This document shows, piece by piece, positions 43,560-51,951 of a DNA stretch of 64,000 bases. The stretch spans positions 5,766,001 to 5,830,000 of the forward strand of contig NZ_CP053985.1 of NCBI RefSeq assembly GCF_013267355.1, in the 5' to 3' direction. Each line of letters starts with the position of its first letter. Within the stretch, counting starts at the first letter, position 1. Origin of the DNA: Achromobacter pestifer (GTDB taxonomy: Bacteria > Pseudomonadota > Gammaproteobacteria > Burkholderiales > Burkholderiaceae_B). Under the pieces are notes generated by a model. The model was not told where the DNA came from. It saw only the letters and a program-made list of their open reading frames with translations, and made no database searches. The translations under genes and the position numbers were made by a program.

Positions 43560-44789
43560 ATGGATTTTCTGATCACCTCGGCTGCGCGCGCGCTGGCCGC
43601 CGGCAATCCGCTGGGCGCCCTGAACCTCGTGGCCTTGCGCGACGACGCGCCCGCGCTGGCCTTGCGCGGCATCGCCATGGCGCAACTGGGCGAATTCCGC
43701 CGCGCCCGGACCCTGCTGCGCAGCGCGGCCAGGAACTTCGATCCCCAGCATGCGCTGGCGCGCGCCCGATGCGTGGTGGCCGAGGCCGAGATCGCCCTGG
43801 TGTCGCGCGACCTGGCCTGGCCGGAGAAGGCGTTGGAGGCCGCGCGCGCCACGCTGCAAGCCCACGGCGATCCCGCCAACGCCGCGCATGCGCGGCATCT
43901 GCAGGCCCGGCGCGAACTGCTGCTCGGCCAGCTCGATCGGGCCGAGGACACGCTGGCCTTGCTGGACCCAGCCTCGCTCGCCCCGGCGTCGCGCGCCATC
44001 CATGAACTGATCGCGGCAGGCATCGCGTTGCGCCGCCTGCGCACGGGACCGGCGCGCAACGCGCTGACCCAGGCAGAACTCGCGGCCCGCGCCGCCGGCA
44101 TTCCCGCGCTGCTGGCCGAGGTCGAACACGCGACGCTGGTCCTGAACACGCCCGCCGCGCGGCTGATAGCGCAGGGCGTGCCGCGGCCCATCCTGCTGGA
44201 TGAAGTGGAAGCGCTGCTGGCATCCGACACGCTGGTCGTGGACGGTTGCCGCCATGCGGTGCGCAGCGCGGGCCGGGAGATCCCGCTGGCCAGCCGGCCG
44301 GTGCTGTTCGCGCTGGCCCGCGTCCTGGCCGAAGCCTGGCCGCAGCCCGCGCCCAGGGAAACGCTCATCGAGCAGGCCTTTCGCACCGCCTACTTCGATG
44401 AAACGCACCGCGCGCGCCTGCGCGTCGAGATAGGGCGCCTGCGCGCGGCCTTGGACGGCGTGGCCGGCATCAGCGCCGCGCGCGGCGGCTTCCTTCTCAA
44501 GCCGGAAGCCGGCAGGGCGGTCGCGCTATTGGCCCGGCCAGCCGGCGACGGCGACAGGGATCATGGCGCGGTGCTCGCCTGCCTGGCCGACGGCGAAGCC
44601 TGGTCCAGTTCGGCCCTGGCGCTGGCGTTGGGCGCAAGCCAGCGCACCGTGCAGCGCACGCTGGACGCGCTGGCGGCAGCCGGCAAGGTGCAGGCTTGCG
44701 GCCAGGGCCGGGCCCGCCGCTGGATGACGCCGCCTGTGCCCGGATTCACGACAACCTTGTTACTCCCGGCCGCGCTGGCCGCCGACTAG
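43560..44789 (+). CDS. TPR-like regulator with two winged-helix domains
   Basis: 409 residues, soluble. Residues 1 to about 210 are helical TPR-like repeats (GIAMAQLGEFRRARTLLRSA). The segment about 222-325 reads as an OmpR-type winged helix (VVDGCRHAVRSAGREIPLASRP ending with LRVEIGRLRAAL and a GGFLL wing). A second winged helix follows at about 340-395 (LADGEAWSSSALALALGASQRTVQRTLDALAAAGKV). No receiver or sensor domain is seen. It lies 35 bases before the beta-propeller gene on the same strand and likely controls or is coregulated with it. I do not know an experimentally studied member. Confidence 0.75.
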   Translation: MDFLITSAARALAAGNPLGALNLVALRDDAPALALRGIAMAQLGEFRRARTLLRSAARNFDPQHALARARCVVAEAEIALVSRDLAWPEKALEAARATLQAHGDPANAAHARHLQARRELLLGQLDRAEDTLALLDPASLAPASRAIHELIAAGIALRRLRTGPARNALTQAELAARAAGIPALLAEVEHATLVLNTPAARLIAQGVPRPILLDEVEALLASDTLVVDGCRHAVRSAGREIPLASRPVLFALARVLAEAWPQPAPRETLIEQAFRTAYFDETHRARLRVEIGRLRAALDGVAGISAARGGFLLKPEAGRAVALLARPAGDGDRDHGAVLACLADGEAWSSSALALALGASQRTVQRTLDALAAAGKVQACGQGRARRWMTPPVPGFTTTLLLPAALAAD

Positions 44790-44824
44790 CATGAATGCTC
44801 GAACTCCCGTTCAAGGACATCGAC

Positions 44825-45490
44825 ATGAAACGTACGCAAGCCCAGATCATCCGCGAGTACGGCCCATTTCCCGGCGTGCAGGCCGTGCATGGGGTGACCT
44901 ACGACGGCCGGCAGGTGTGGTTCGCCGCCGGCGAAAAGCTGATCGCCATGGACCCCGACAGCGGCAGCACGCAAGCCTCGATCGACATCGTCGCCGACGC
45001 GGGCACGGCCTTTGACGGCAAGCATCTCTATCAGATCTCCGACGGCACCATCGTCAAGCTGGAACCGAAAAGCGGGCGGGTGCTGAGCCGCATTCCCGCG
45101 CCCGGCGGCAACGGCGCTTCGGGCATGGCCTGGGCCGAGGGCAGCCTCTGGGTGGCCGAGTACCGCCAACGCAAGATCTATCAGGTGGACCCCGAAACCG
45201 GCCGGGTGCTGCGCACCATCGAATCCAACCGCTACGTCACCGGCGTGACCTGGGTGGACGGCCAGTTGTGGCACGGCACCTGGGAGGAGGGCGCCAGCGA
45301 TCTGCGGCAGCTGGATGCACGGACTGGCGAAGTGCTGCAAAGCGTGGAAATGCCGGCCGGCACCGGCGTATCCGGATTGGAATCGGATGGCGCCGGCTGC
45401 TTTTTCTGCGGCGGCGGCGACAGCGGCAAGCTGAGGGCGGTGCGGCGTCCGCTGGCCGAGTCCGACGACGCGGCGCTCACCAACGGATGA
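44825..45490 (+). CDS. Beta-propeller protein, glutamine cyclotransferase/Vgb-like
   Basis: 221 residues from ATG 44825 (AAGGAC upstream). It consists of about five repeats of a beta-blade, e.g. GVTYDGRQVWFAAGEKLIAMD, GTAFDGKHLYQISDGTIVKLE, GMAWAEGSLWVAEYRQRKIYQVD and GVTWVDGQLWHGTW. The pattern fits bacterial glutaminyl cyclase-like or Vgb-like propellers. No signal peptide, so it is cytoplasmic. Catalytic activity cannot be judged. Its last 14 bases overlap the end of the convergent gene at 45477. Confidence 0.78.
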   Translation: MKRTQAQIIREYGPFPGVQAVHGVTYDGRQVWFAAGEKLIAMDPDSGSTQASIDIVADAGTAFDGKHLYQISDGTIVKLEPKSGRVLSRIPAPGGNGASGMAWAEGSLWVAEYRQRKIYQVDPETGRVLRTIESNRYVTGVTWVDGQLWHGTWEEGASDLRQLDARTGEVLQSVEMPAGTGVSGLESDGAGCFFCGGGDSGKLRAVRRPLAESDDAALTNG

Positions 45491-46214
45491 TGTAGGGCCT
45501 GTCTCCCAGTTCCCACACGCCGTTTTTCCGTTCCAGCATGATGTACTCGGTCTGCCATTCGTCCGGCTGGTCCTCCGGCGCAAAGCCGGATATGTACGGA
45601 CGGAAGGCGGGATCCGTCGCCCAATCCGCGGTACTGCGGTCCAGCCGCCATTCGAACTTCACCGCCGAGACCAGGTTGGGGTTGTCGTCGAATGGATTCT
45701 TGAGCGGCTTGGTATGGGTGAGGATCTTGCCGATCCGCAGGCCGGGGGCGCAGAACTTCGCGGTATAGACCCGCTTGGAGCCGAGGCGGGCCTCGCCGTC
45801 CGTGTAGTAGGGTCGGCCCTTGTCGGTGAGCTCCATGCGGCTGCTCGCGTCCTCGGGATCCTCGTCCGCTTGCGGGGGGCCGCCGTCGCCGTTGGCGCTG
45901 ACGCGCTTGACCGTGACCAGCTGATGCTTGATCAACGCCTGCACGATCCTGTCCTGGCTTTCCAGGAACGAGGTGTAGACATCCGTGGGCAAGGGCCGCA
46001 CGCCCACGACGTTGACGCAGGCGCCGACCGGCGCAAGGGCCGGTTGCGCCGTCGCCTCGACCAGGAGCTTGCGTATCTTGCCTTCGGTCAGGCCCGGGCC
46101 CAGCGGCGATTCCCACCATGCGTAAAAACCTGCCGCGCCAGCGATGGCCAGGCCCAGGGCCCAGACCTTGCGTGGAATCCGGCGGCGCTTGGCGGCGCGC
46201 TCTTTCTGGTTCAT
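45477..46214 (-). CDS. Membrane-anchored protein of unknown function
   Basis: 245 residues from ATG 46214, chosen for the AAGGGTAG site just before it; an upstream in-frame ATG at 46286 lacks a ribosome site. A basic start (MNQKERAAKRRRIPRK) precedes one membrane helix at about 18-34 (WALGLAIAGAAGFYAWW), so most of the protein is probably periplasmic. The body contains KIRKLLVEA, two Cys (GACVNV, KFCAPG) and a C-terminal beta-rich part ending RKNGVWELGDRPYIIRW. I do not recognise the family. The tail codons overlap those of the convergent beta-propeller gene. Confidence 0.7.
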   Translation of the reverse strand: MNQKERAAKRRRIPRKVWALGLAIAGAAGFYAWWESPLGPGLTEGKIRKLLVEATAQPALAPVGACVNVVGVRPLPTDVYTSFLESQDRIVQALIKHQLVTVKRVSANGDGGPPQADEDPEDASSRMELTDKGRPYYTDGEARLGSKRVYTAKFCAPGLRIGKILTHTKPLKNPFDDNPNLVSAVKFEWRLDRSTADWATDPAFRPYISGFAPEDQPDEWQTEYIMLERKNGVWELGDRPYIIRW

Positions 46215-46251
46215 TTCTACCCTTGCCGATTGCGTTGCCGCGATGGTAACG

Positions 46252-46287
46252 CGTGGGTTGTCCATCATACAAAAGATGTAATCCACG
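46252..46287. promoter_or_regulatory. Imperfect dyad upstream of the TRAP operon
   Basis: CGTGGGTTGTCCATC and GATGTAATCCACG form an imperfect dyad around ATACAAAA, in the 264-base region between the divergent genes at 46214 and 46479. Candidate regulator site; no adjacent regulator gene. Confidence 0.3.
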
Positions 46288-46478
46288 CTTCTAGGGTAAT
46301 TCCTGACAAGAAGCTGATTGTCAGCGATTAGTCAGAAAGGTTTAATCAGGCTCACGCTTTGCGCATCGTCCGCAATCGCGCCGGCGGGATCCCGCAGCAG
46401 GCTTCACCATCCCGCGCCCACGCAGGAGTAGTAACTACAAGCTGGTCCATGTAGTCCTAATTCAGGAGACAAGACGCC

Positions 46479-47603
46479 ATGCAACACGTTACCAAGCCCC
46501 GCCGCAAGTTCATCTCTGGCGCCGCTGTCGCCGGAGCCGCCGCGCTAGGATTTCCGGCCGTGGCCCGGTCGCAGAATGCCCCGGTTTCCCTGCGCTTCCA
46601 GAGCACCTGGCCCGCCAACGACATCTTCCACGAGTTCGCGCGCGACTATGCGCAGAAGGTCAACGACATGGCCGGCGGCCAGTTGAAGATCGAGATCCTG
46701 CCGGCTGGCGCCGTGGTCAAGGCCTTCGACCTGCTGGATGCGGTGTCCGCGGGCACCCTGGACGGCGGGCACGGCGTGGTCGCCTACTGGTACGGCAAGA
46801 ACACGGCGGTGGCGCTGTGGGGCTCGGGCCCGTCCTTCGGCATGGACGCCAACATGCTGCTCGCCTGGCACGAGTATGGCGGCGGCAAGGAACTGCTGGT
46901 CGAGATCCAGAAAGCCATGGGCGTGAATGTGGTGTCGCTGATGTACGGGCCGATGCCCACTCAGCCTTTTGGATGGTTCAAACGTCCTATCACAAAGGTT
47001 GAGGAGGTCAAGGGCCTCAAGTTCCGTACCGTGGGCCTGGCCATCGACATGTACACCGCCATGGGCGCCGCCGTGAACGCGCTGCCGGGCGGGGAAATCG
47101 TGCCCGCGCTGGACCGCGGCCTGCTGGACGGGGCGGAGTTCAACAACGCCTCGTCGGACCTGGCGCTGGGCTTCCAGGACGTTTCCAAGATCTGCATGCT
47201 GCAGAGCTTCCACCAGAGCGCGGAACAGTTCGAAATCCTGTTCAACAAGGCCAAGTACGACGCGCTGCCCGACAACCTGAAACACATCCTGCGCAATGCC
47301 GCGCAGGCGGCCAGCGCGGACATGTCCTGGAAGGCGGCGAACCGTTATTCGCAGGACTACGGCAAGCTGCAGAAGGACCACAACGTCAAGTTCTACAAGA
47401 CGCCCGACGCCATCCTGCAGCAGCAGCTGAAGATCTGGGACGAGATGATCGCCAAGCGTGCGGCCGAAAATCCCTTGTTCAAGAAGGTGCTGGAGTCGCA
47501 GCGGGCCTTCGCCGAGCGGGTGGGGCGCTGGCACGGGGATACCTCGGTCAACTTCCGCATGGCCTACAACCACTACTTCTCGCGCACAACCAAGCAGGCT
47601 TGA
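46479..47603 (+). CDS. TRAP transporter substrate-binding protein (DctP family)
   Basis: 374 residues. The N-terminus MQHVTKPRRKFISGAAVAGAAALG is a twin-arginine signal (RRKFIS), then SLRFQSTWPANDIFHEFA starts the mature DctP fold. The ligand-carboxylate Arg region is GLKFRTVGLA near 182. The C-terminal helices include YHYF-like NHYFSR. It delivers an organic acid from the periplasm to the permease encoded just downstream. AGGAGA precedes the start. The Tat signal suggests folding before export. Confidence 0.95.
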   Translation: MQHVTKPRRKFISGAAVAGAAALGFPAVARSQNAPVSLRFQSTWPANDIFHEFARDYAQKVNDMAGGQLKIEILPAGAVVKAFDLLDAVSAGTLDGGHGVVAYWYGKNTAVALWGSGPSFGMDANMLLAWHEYGGGKELLVEIQKAMGVNVVSLMYGPMPTQPFGWFKRPITKVEEVKGLKFRTVGLAIDMYTAMGAAVNALPGGEIVPALDRGLLDGAEFNNASSDLALGFQDVSKICMLQSFHQSAEQFEILFNKAKYDALPDNLKHILRNAAQAASADMSWKAANRYSQDYGKLQKDHNVKFYKTPDAILQQQLKIWDEMIAKRAAENPLFKKVLESQRAFAERVGRWHGDTSVNFRMAYNHYFSRTTKQA

Positions 47604-47683
47604 AGGGCCGGTACCTGTATCCCGCGCCGCGCGCCGCACAACGGCGCGCGGCGGGACGCCATGCGTCTTGACCTGGAAGCGAG

Positions 47684-48307
47684 ATGATCCGAATCATACG
47701 TTTCATAGACCGCATCTCCACTTTTGTCGGGCAGACCTTTGCCTGGTTGATCGTAGCGCTGACCTTGCACGTCTGTTGGGAGGTGGCCGCGCGCTACCTG
47801 TGGAACCAGCCCAGCGCCTGGGCGTTCGACATGCAGATGATGTACTACGGCATCCTGTTCATGATGGCGGGGGCCTATACCCTGGCCAAGAACGGGCATG
47901 TGCGTGGAGACATCCTGTACGGTTTCCTGCCGCCGCGGGTGCAGGCGGGGCTGGACCTGATCCTGTACATCGTGTTCTTTTTTCCCGGCGCGATCGCGCT
48001 GGTGTGGGCGGGCTGGTACTACGCCGGCTATTCCATCGCCATCCGCGAGCATTCCTCGCTCATGGCCAACGGGCCGCCGATCTATCCCTTCAAGGCCTTC
48101 ATCCCGATAGCGGGCGCGGTGCTGCTGCTGCAGGGCGTGGCGGAGGTGCTGCGCTGCGTGCTGTGCCTGCAGCGCGGCGCCTGGCCTTCGCGCGCGGAAG
48201 ACGTCGAGGAAGTGGACGTCGACAAACTCAAGAAGATGGTGCATGTGAAGGACGAGGACATCGCCAAGCTGGACCGCTACGTCACTACCGGGGAGCCGCG
48301 CTCATGA
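47684..48307 (+). CDS. TRAP transporter small permease subunit (DctQ)
   Basis: 207 residues with four membrane helices, and the family segment HVCWEVAARYLWNQPSAWAFDMQMMYYGILFMM split over residues 29-62. The tail after the last helix is longer than usual and acidic (EDVEEVDVDKLKKMVHVKDEDIAKLDRY in parts). Its stop overlaps the large permease start by 4 bases (ATGA). It scaffolds the large subunit in the inner membrane. Confidence 0.94.
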   Translation: MIRIIRFIDRISTFVGQTFAWLIVALTLHVCWEVAARYLWNQPSAWAFDMQMMYYGILFMMAGAYTLAKNGHVRGDILYGFLPPRVQAGLDLILYIVFFFPGAIALVWAGWYYAGYSIAIREHSSLMANGPPIYPFKAFIPIAGAVLLLQGVAEVLRCVLCLQRGAWPSRAEDVEEVDVDKLKKMVHVKDEDIAKLDRYVTTGEPRS

Positions 48308-50238
48308 AGATCCACAAGGCGCTGTGGTTCGGCCTGTCGTGCATCGGGCTGGTGCTGCTGATGATCGCGTTCCTGACGCCCTGGGACCATCTGACCACGG
48401 GACACATCGGCCTCTTGATGCTGGCGCTGATCGTGGTGGCCATCATGCTGGGCTTTCCGACGGCGTTCACGCTGATGGGCATGGGGGTGTTGTTCACCTT
48501 CCTGGCGTACTACATGCAGAGTTCGGACGCGGCCCGCTCGGTCGGCCAGACGCTGGACCTGATGGTGCAGCGGACCTACGCCACGATGACCAACGACTCG
48601 TTGATTTCGATTCCGCTGTTCGTGTTCATGGGCTACTTGGTCGAACGCGCCAACCTGATCGAAAAGCTGTTCCGCTCCATGCACCTGGCGCTGGCGCGCC
48701 TGCCGGGCGCGCTGGCGGTGGCCACGCTGGCGACTTGCGCAATCTTCGCCACCGCCACGGGCATCGTGGGCGCCGTGGTCACGCTGATGGGACTGCTGGC
48801 GATGCCGGCCATGCTGAAGGCCGGCTACAGCGTGCGCCTGACCGCCGGCTCCATCACGGCGGGCGGCTGCCTGGGCATTCTGCTGCCGCCTTCCGTGATG
48901 CTGATCGTGTACGGCGCGACCACCGGCGTGTCGGTGGTGCAGCTGTACGCCGGCGCGCTGTTCCCCGGCATCATGCTGGCGGTGCTGTACATGATTTACG
49001 TGGTCATCGTGGCCAAGCTGCGTCCCGACATGGCGCCGCCCCTGCCCAAGGAAGAGCGCGGCGTGCCGCTGTCCCGGGAGTCCGCGGCGCTGGCCGCAGG
49101 CGGTTACACGCGCGCCGTGTCCGGCATGCTGGCGGCCCTGTTCAAGGGCCGCCGCAACAAGGACGTGCCGCTCGGCTTCCTGCTGCGCAACATGGCGATG
49201 GCGCTGGCGCCGCTGGCGGTCACGGTGCTGCTGGTGGCCGTGGTCTATCAGGGGACCACGCGTCCGGCGGTCGTGTACGAGATTCCCGCCGAGCTGCAGC
49301 TGGGGTCGGGGGACTTCGATTCGGGCTTGAGCGAGCCGCCGTCAGATGGCCTGGCGGAGCCGCCTTCGAACGAACCCGCCGCGGCCGGCGGCCTGGCCGA
49401 GCCGCCGGAAACGCCCGTCGCGCCGCCAGCGGCCGTGCCGGAGACGGCCGCCGCGCAAGCGCCAGCGTCAGCCGACGAGAGCATCGCCGCGCCTCAAGGC
49501 TTCTGGATCTTCGCGGCCATATGCGCGGCCATCCTGGCGGTGTTCTATGCGCTGCTGACCTGGGCGCGCATGGAAATCTTCAAGATGCTCATGGCCTCGT
49601 TCTTCCCGCTGGCCGTGATGATCGCGGCGGTACTGGGTTCCATCGCCTTCGGCCTGGCCACGCCCAGCGAGGCCGCCGCCATGGGCGCCATGGGTGGCGC
49701 GCTGCTGGCGCTGGCGTACCGGCGCCTGAACCTGCCGGTGCTGCGCGAGTCGGTGTTCCTGACCGCCAAGACCAGCGCCATGGTGTGCTGGCTGTTCGTC
49801 GGCTCGTCGATCTTCTCGGCCGCGTTCGCGCTGCTGGGCGGCCAGCGCATCATCGAGGAATGGGTGCTGTCGCTGGGGCTGTCGCAGCTGCAGTTCCTGC
49901 TGCTGGCGCAGATCATCATCTTCCTGCTGGGCTGGCCGCTGGAATGGACCGAGATCATCGTGATCTTCATGCCCATCTTCGTGCCGCTGCTCAATACCTT
50001 CGGCATCGACCCGCTGTTCTTCGGCCTGCTGGTGGCGCTGAACCTGCAGACCGCCTTCCTGTCGCCGCCGGTCGCGATGTCGGCCTTCTACCTGAAGGGC
50101 GTGTCGCCGCCGCACGTGACGCTGAACCAGATTTTTCTGGGCATGATGCCGTTCATGGGCATCCAGGTGGTGGCAATCTTCCTGCTCTACGTGTTCCCGG
50201 GCATCGGCATGTGGCTGCCGACGGTGCTGTACCGGTGA
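48304..50238 (+). CDS. TRAP transporter large permease subunit (DctM), with internal insertion
   Basis: 644 residues from ATG 48304, about 200 longer than a usual DctM. The N-terminal half is canonical (SLISIPLFVFMGYLVERANL; GGCLGILLPPSVMLIVYGA), as is the C-terminal part (GWPLEWTEIIVIFMPIF, FLSPPVAMSAFYLKG). Between them, about residues 240-420, an extra segment contains two membrane helices and a Pro/Glu-rich stretch with SEPPSDGLAEPPS-type repeats. The Na+-coupled transport role is from family knowledge. The frame is intact across the insertion. Confidence 0.93.
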   Translation: MKIHKALWFGLSCIGLVLLMIAFLTPWDHLTTGHIGLLMLALIVVAIMLGFPTAFTLMGMGVLFTFLAYYMQSSDAARSVGQTLDLMVQRTYATMTNDSLISIPLFVFMGYLVERANLIEKLFRSMHLALARLPGALAVATLATCAIFATATGIVGAVVTLMGLLAMPAMLKAGYSVRLTAGSITAGGCLGILLPPSVMLIVYGATTGVSVVQLYAGALFPGIMLAVLYMIYVVIVAKLRPDMAPPLPKEERGVPLSRESAALAAGGYTRAVSGMLAALFKGRRNKDVPLGFLLRNMAMALAPLAVTVLLVAVVYQGTTRPAVVYEIPAELQLGSGDFDSGLSEPPSDGLAEPPSNEPAAAGGLAEPPETPVAPPAAVPETAAAQAPASADESIAAPQGFWIFAAICAAILAVFYALLTWARMEIFKMLMASFFPLAVMIAAVLGSIAFGLATPSEAAAMGAMGGALLALAYRRLNLPVLRESVFLTAKTSAMVCWLFVGSSIFSAAFALLGGQRIIEEWVLSLGLSQLQFLLLAQIIIFLLGWPLEWTEIIVIFMPIFVPLLNTFGIDPLFFGLLVALNLQTAFLSPPVAMSAFYLKGVSPPHVTLNQIFLGMMPFMGIQVVAIFLLYVFPGIGMWLPTVLYR

Positions 50239-50287
50239 GGGTTGGTGGCGGGGGCGGCCGGCGCGCCGCCTCCCGCGCGGCCCCGGT

Positions 50288-50746
50288 TCAAGCCGCGGCC
50301 CGAGCCTCGCGCCGGCCCAGGCCCGCTGAATAGCGGATGAGATAGCCGTCGGGATCCTGTACCAGGAACTGATGCACGCCCACCTCCGCCGTTGCGGCGC
50401 GATACCACTTTTCCTCGGGCTGCATGTACAACGGCCAGCCGGCGCCGCGCAAGGCGTCGACGATCGGCATGATCGCGGAAACCTCGATCTGCAGATTGAT
50501 CCCGCGCCCCAAGGGCGCTTCCAGCGGGCCGGTGATCCAGTTCCTGCCGTGGCCGTATTCCTCCAGCATGACCTGGGAGCCGTTCTTGTCCAGATAGGCG
50601 AAGTTGTCTTCCGGGCGGTCGTAGGCTATCGAGAACCCGCAAAGCCCGCACCAGAACTGCAGGCTCTTGTTGATGTTGGACACCAGCAGTTCGGGCACGA
50701 CGCGGGCGGCGGAAAATTCGGAGGCGGGTAGGACGGGATAGGTCAT
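50288..50746 (-). CDS. VOC-family protein (bleomycin resistance/glyoxalase fold)
   Basis: 152 residues from ATG 50746 (a TTG three codons upstream is possible). VOC features: PELLVSNINKSLQFWCGL at the first strand-helix, NGSQVMLEEYG, and the closing FLVQDPDGYLIRYS. Like BLMA-type proteins it starts with ARVVPELLV and probably binds a drug or acts on a small substrate; metal ligands are incomplete. Single gene, same strand as the GNAT gene upstream. Confidence 0.88.
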   Translation of the reverse strand: MTYPVLPASEFSAARVVPELLVSNINKSLQFWCGLCGFSIAYDRPEDNFAYLDKNGSQVMLEEYGHGRNWITGPLEAPLGRGINLQIEVSAIMPIVDALRGAGWPLYMQPEEKWYRAATAEVGVHQFLVQDPDGYLIRYSAGLGRREARAAA

Positions 50747-50803
50747 GGCGGACAACTGCCGGAATGGGGCGTAAGGGGATCAGGTCCGCAATGATAGGAC
50801 GGA

Positions 50804-51295
50804 TTAAGTGGCGGGACGCGCCAGTGCATACACGGCGGTGTCGCGCCCATAGTGCCGTTCATGCGCCCGGAACGTGAAGCCCAGCTTCTCCAGTACACGC
50901 ATGGAGACCTGGTTGTCGGGCCAGACCACCGCGACGAGTTCGCCCAATTCAAGCTCGCGCCAGGCGTATTCGCATAACTGTTGCGCCGCCTGACTGGCAT
51001 ATCCGCGTCCCCAAGCCGCGCGTTGCAGCCGATAGGCAAGCTGGATGCTGTCCGTGCCTGCCAGAGGGACCAGGCTTACCCAGCCCACCGCGGCGCCGTT
51101 CATGGTGATCGCCCAATGGCCCAGCCGGGTCGACGGTTCGCGCAGCCACGCCAGCAGCTCATGCCGCCGTGCGTCGTCTGCCGGTTTGACGCCGGTGCTG
51201 TAGCGCATGACCTCGGGATCGGATTCCATGGACAGCAACATGGGGATGTCATCTTCCTGCATGCGGCGCAGGATCACGCGGGGAGGTAGGGGCAT
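50804..51295 (-). CDS. GNAT-family N-acetyltransferase (RimJ/RimL-like)
   Basis: 163 residues. ILRRMQEDDIPMLLSMESDPEVMRYS is the typical RimJ-type opening, and the acetyl-CoA motif A is seen as YRLQRAAWGRGYASQA (R-x-x-G-x-G/A) near 88-103. NQVSMRVLEKLGFTFRAHERHY matches motif B. It acetylates an amino group of a protein or small molecule; target unknown. Confidence 0.92.
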   Translation of the reverse strand: MPLPPRVILRRMQEDDIPMLLSMESDPEVMRYSTGVKPADDARRHELLAWLREPSTRLGHWAITMNGAAVGWVSLVPLAGTDSIQLAYRLQRAAWGRGYASQAAQQLCEYAWRELELGELVAVVWPDNQVSMRVLEKLGFTFRAHERHYGRDTAVYALARPAT

Positions 51296-51420
51296 GGATT
51301 CAGTCGCCGGCTGCTGGGGTAGCCAGGATGATAGCGGTTCGAAGCCAAGGATCCGTCTTGCGGGAATTTAATTAGGCGCCTTATTATTATGGCATCGAGA
51401 ATCACAGGGTTGGATGACTC

Positions 51421-51951
51421 ATGCAAGAAGCACAACACATGCTGGAACCCAAGCACCGCGCGCTGCTGGACGTCGCCGCCAGGCGCGGCCTGCCGTCGGC
51501 GGAAGGCATCGGCCTTTGCTTCCAGCTGCTGTCGCTGGCCAGCGCCATCGACCGCGATTGCGCCGCCCGGCTGGCGCCGCGCCAATTGTCGGAAGGGAAG
51601 TTCGTGCTGTTGTTCCTGTTGCATGAGCAGGCGGACGGGATGTCGCCGCATGAGCTGGCCGACGGCGCGGGTGTGACGCGGGCCACGGTCACGGGCCTGC
51701 TCGACGGCCTGGAGCGCGACGGCTTCGTGTCGCGGCGCGCGGGCAAGGACGACCGGCGCAAGATCATCGTCAAGCTGAGCGCCAAGGGGCGGACCGAGGC
51801 CGGCAAGCTCTTCAAGCAGCATACGGACTGGATAGGCTCGCTGTTCGCGGGCCTGAGCCCAGCAGAGCGGGCCAGCCTGCGCGAGTTGTTGGGCAAGATC
51901 TGGCAGGGTACCGACGCAGGCGGGGCCGCAGGGCAGGAGACACCGCAATGA
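51421..51951 (+). CDS. MarR-family transcriptional regulator
   Basis: 176 residues. Winged-helix core: MSPHELADGAGVTRATVTGLLDGLERDGFVSRR then the wing GKDDRRKIIVKLSAKG. N- and C-terminal helices form the dimer interface. Its stop overlaps the start of the HEAT-repeat gene by 4 bases (ATGA), so the two are coupled. A ligand-responsive repressor of its own operon is the expected role. Confidence 0.92.
   Translation: MQEAQHMLEPKHRALLDVAARRGLPSAEGIGLCFQLLSLASAIDRDCAARLAPRQLSEGKFVLLFLLHEQADGMSPHELADGAGVTRATVTGLLDGLERDGFVSRRAGKDDRRKIIVKLSAKGRTEAGKLFKQHTDWIGSLFAGLSPAERASLRELLGKIWQGTDAGGAAGQETPQ

Noticed and set aside
42039..44408. 789-codon minus-strand frame across the kinase and TPR-regulator genes
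   Set aside because: It spans two well-supported plus-strand genes and their gap; codon composition is that of a shadow frame.
47458..48303. Long upstream in-frame extension of the DctM gene
   Set aside because: The extra 282 codons overlap the DctP and DctQ genes; the real start is the ATGA junction at 48304.
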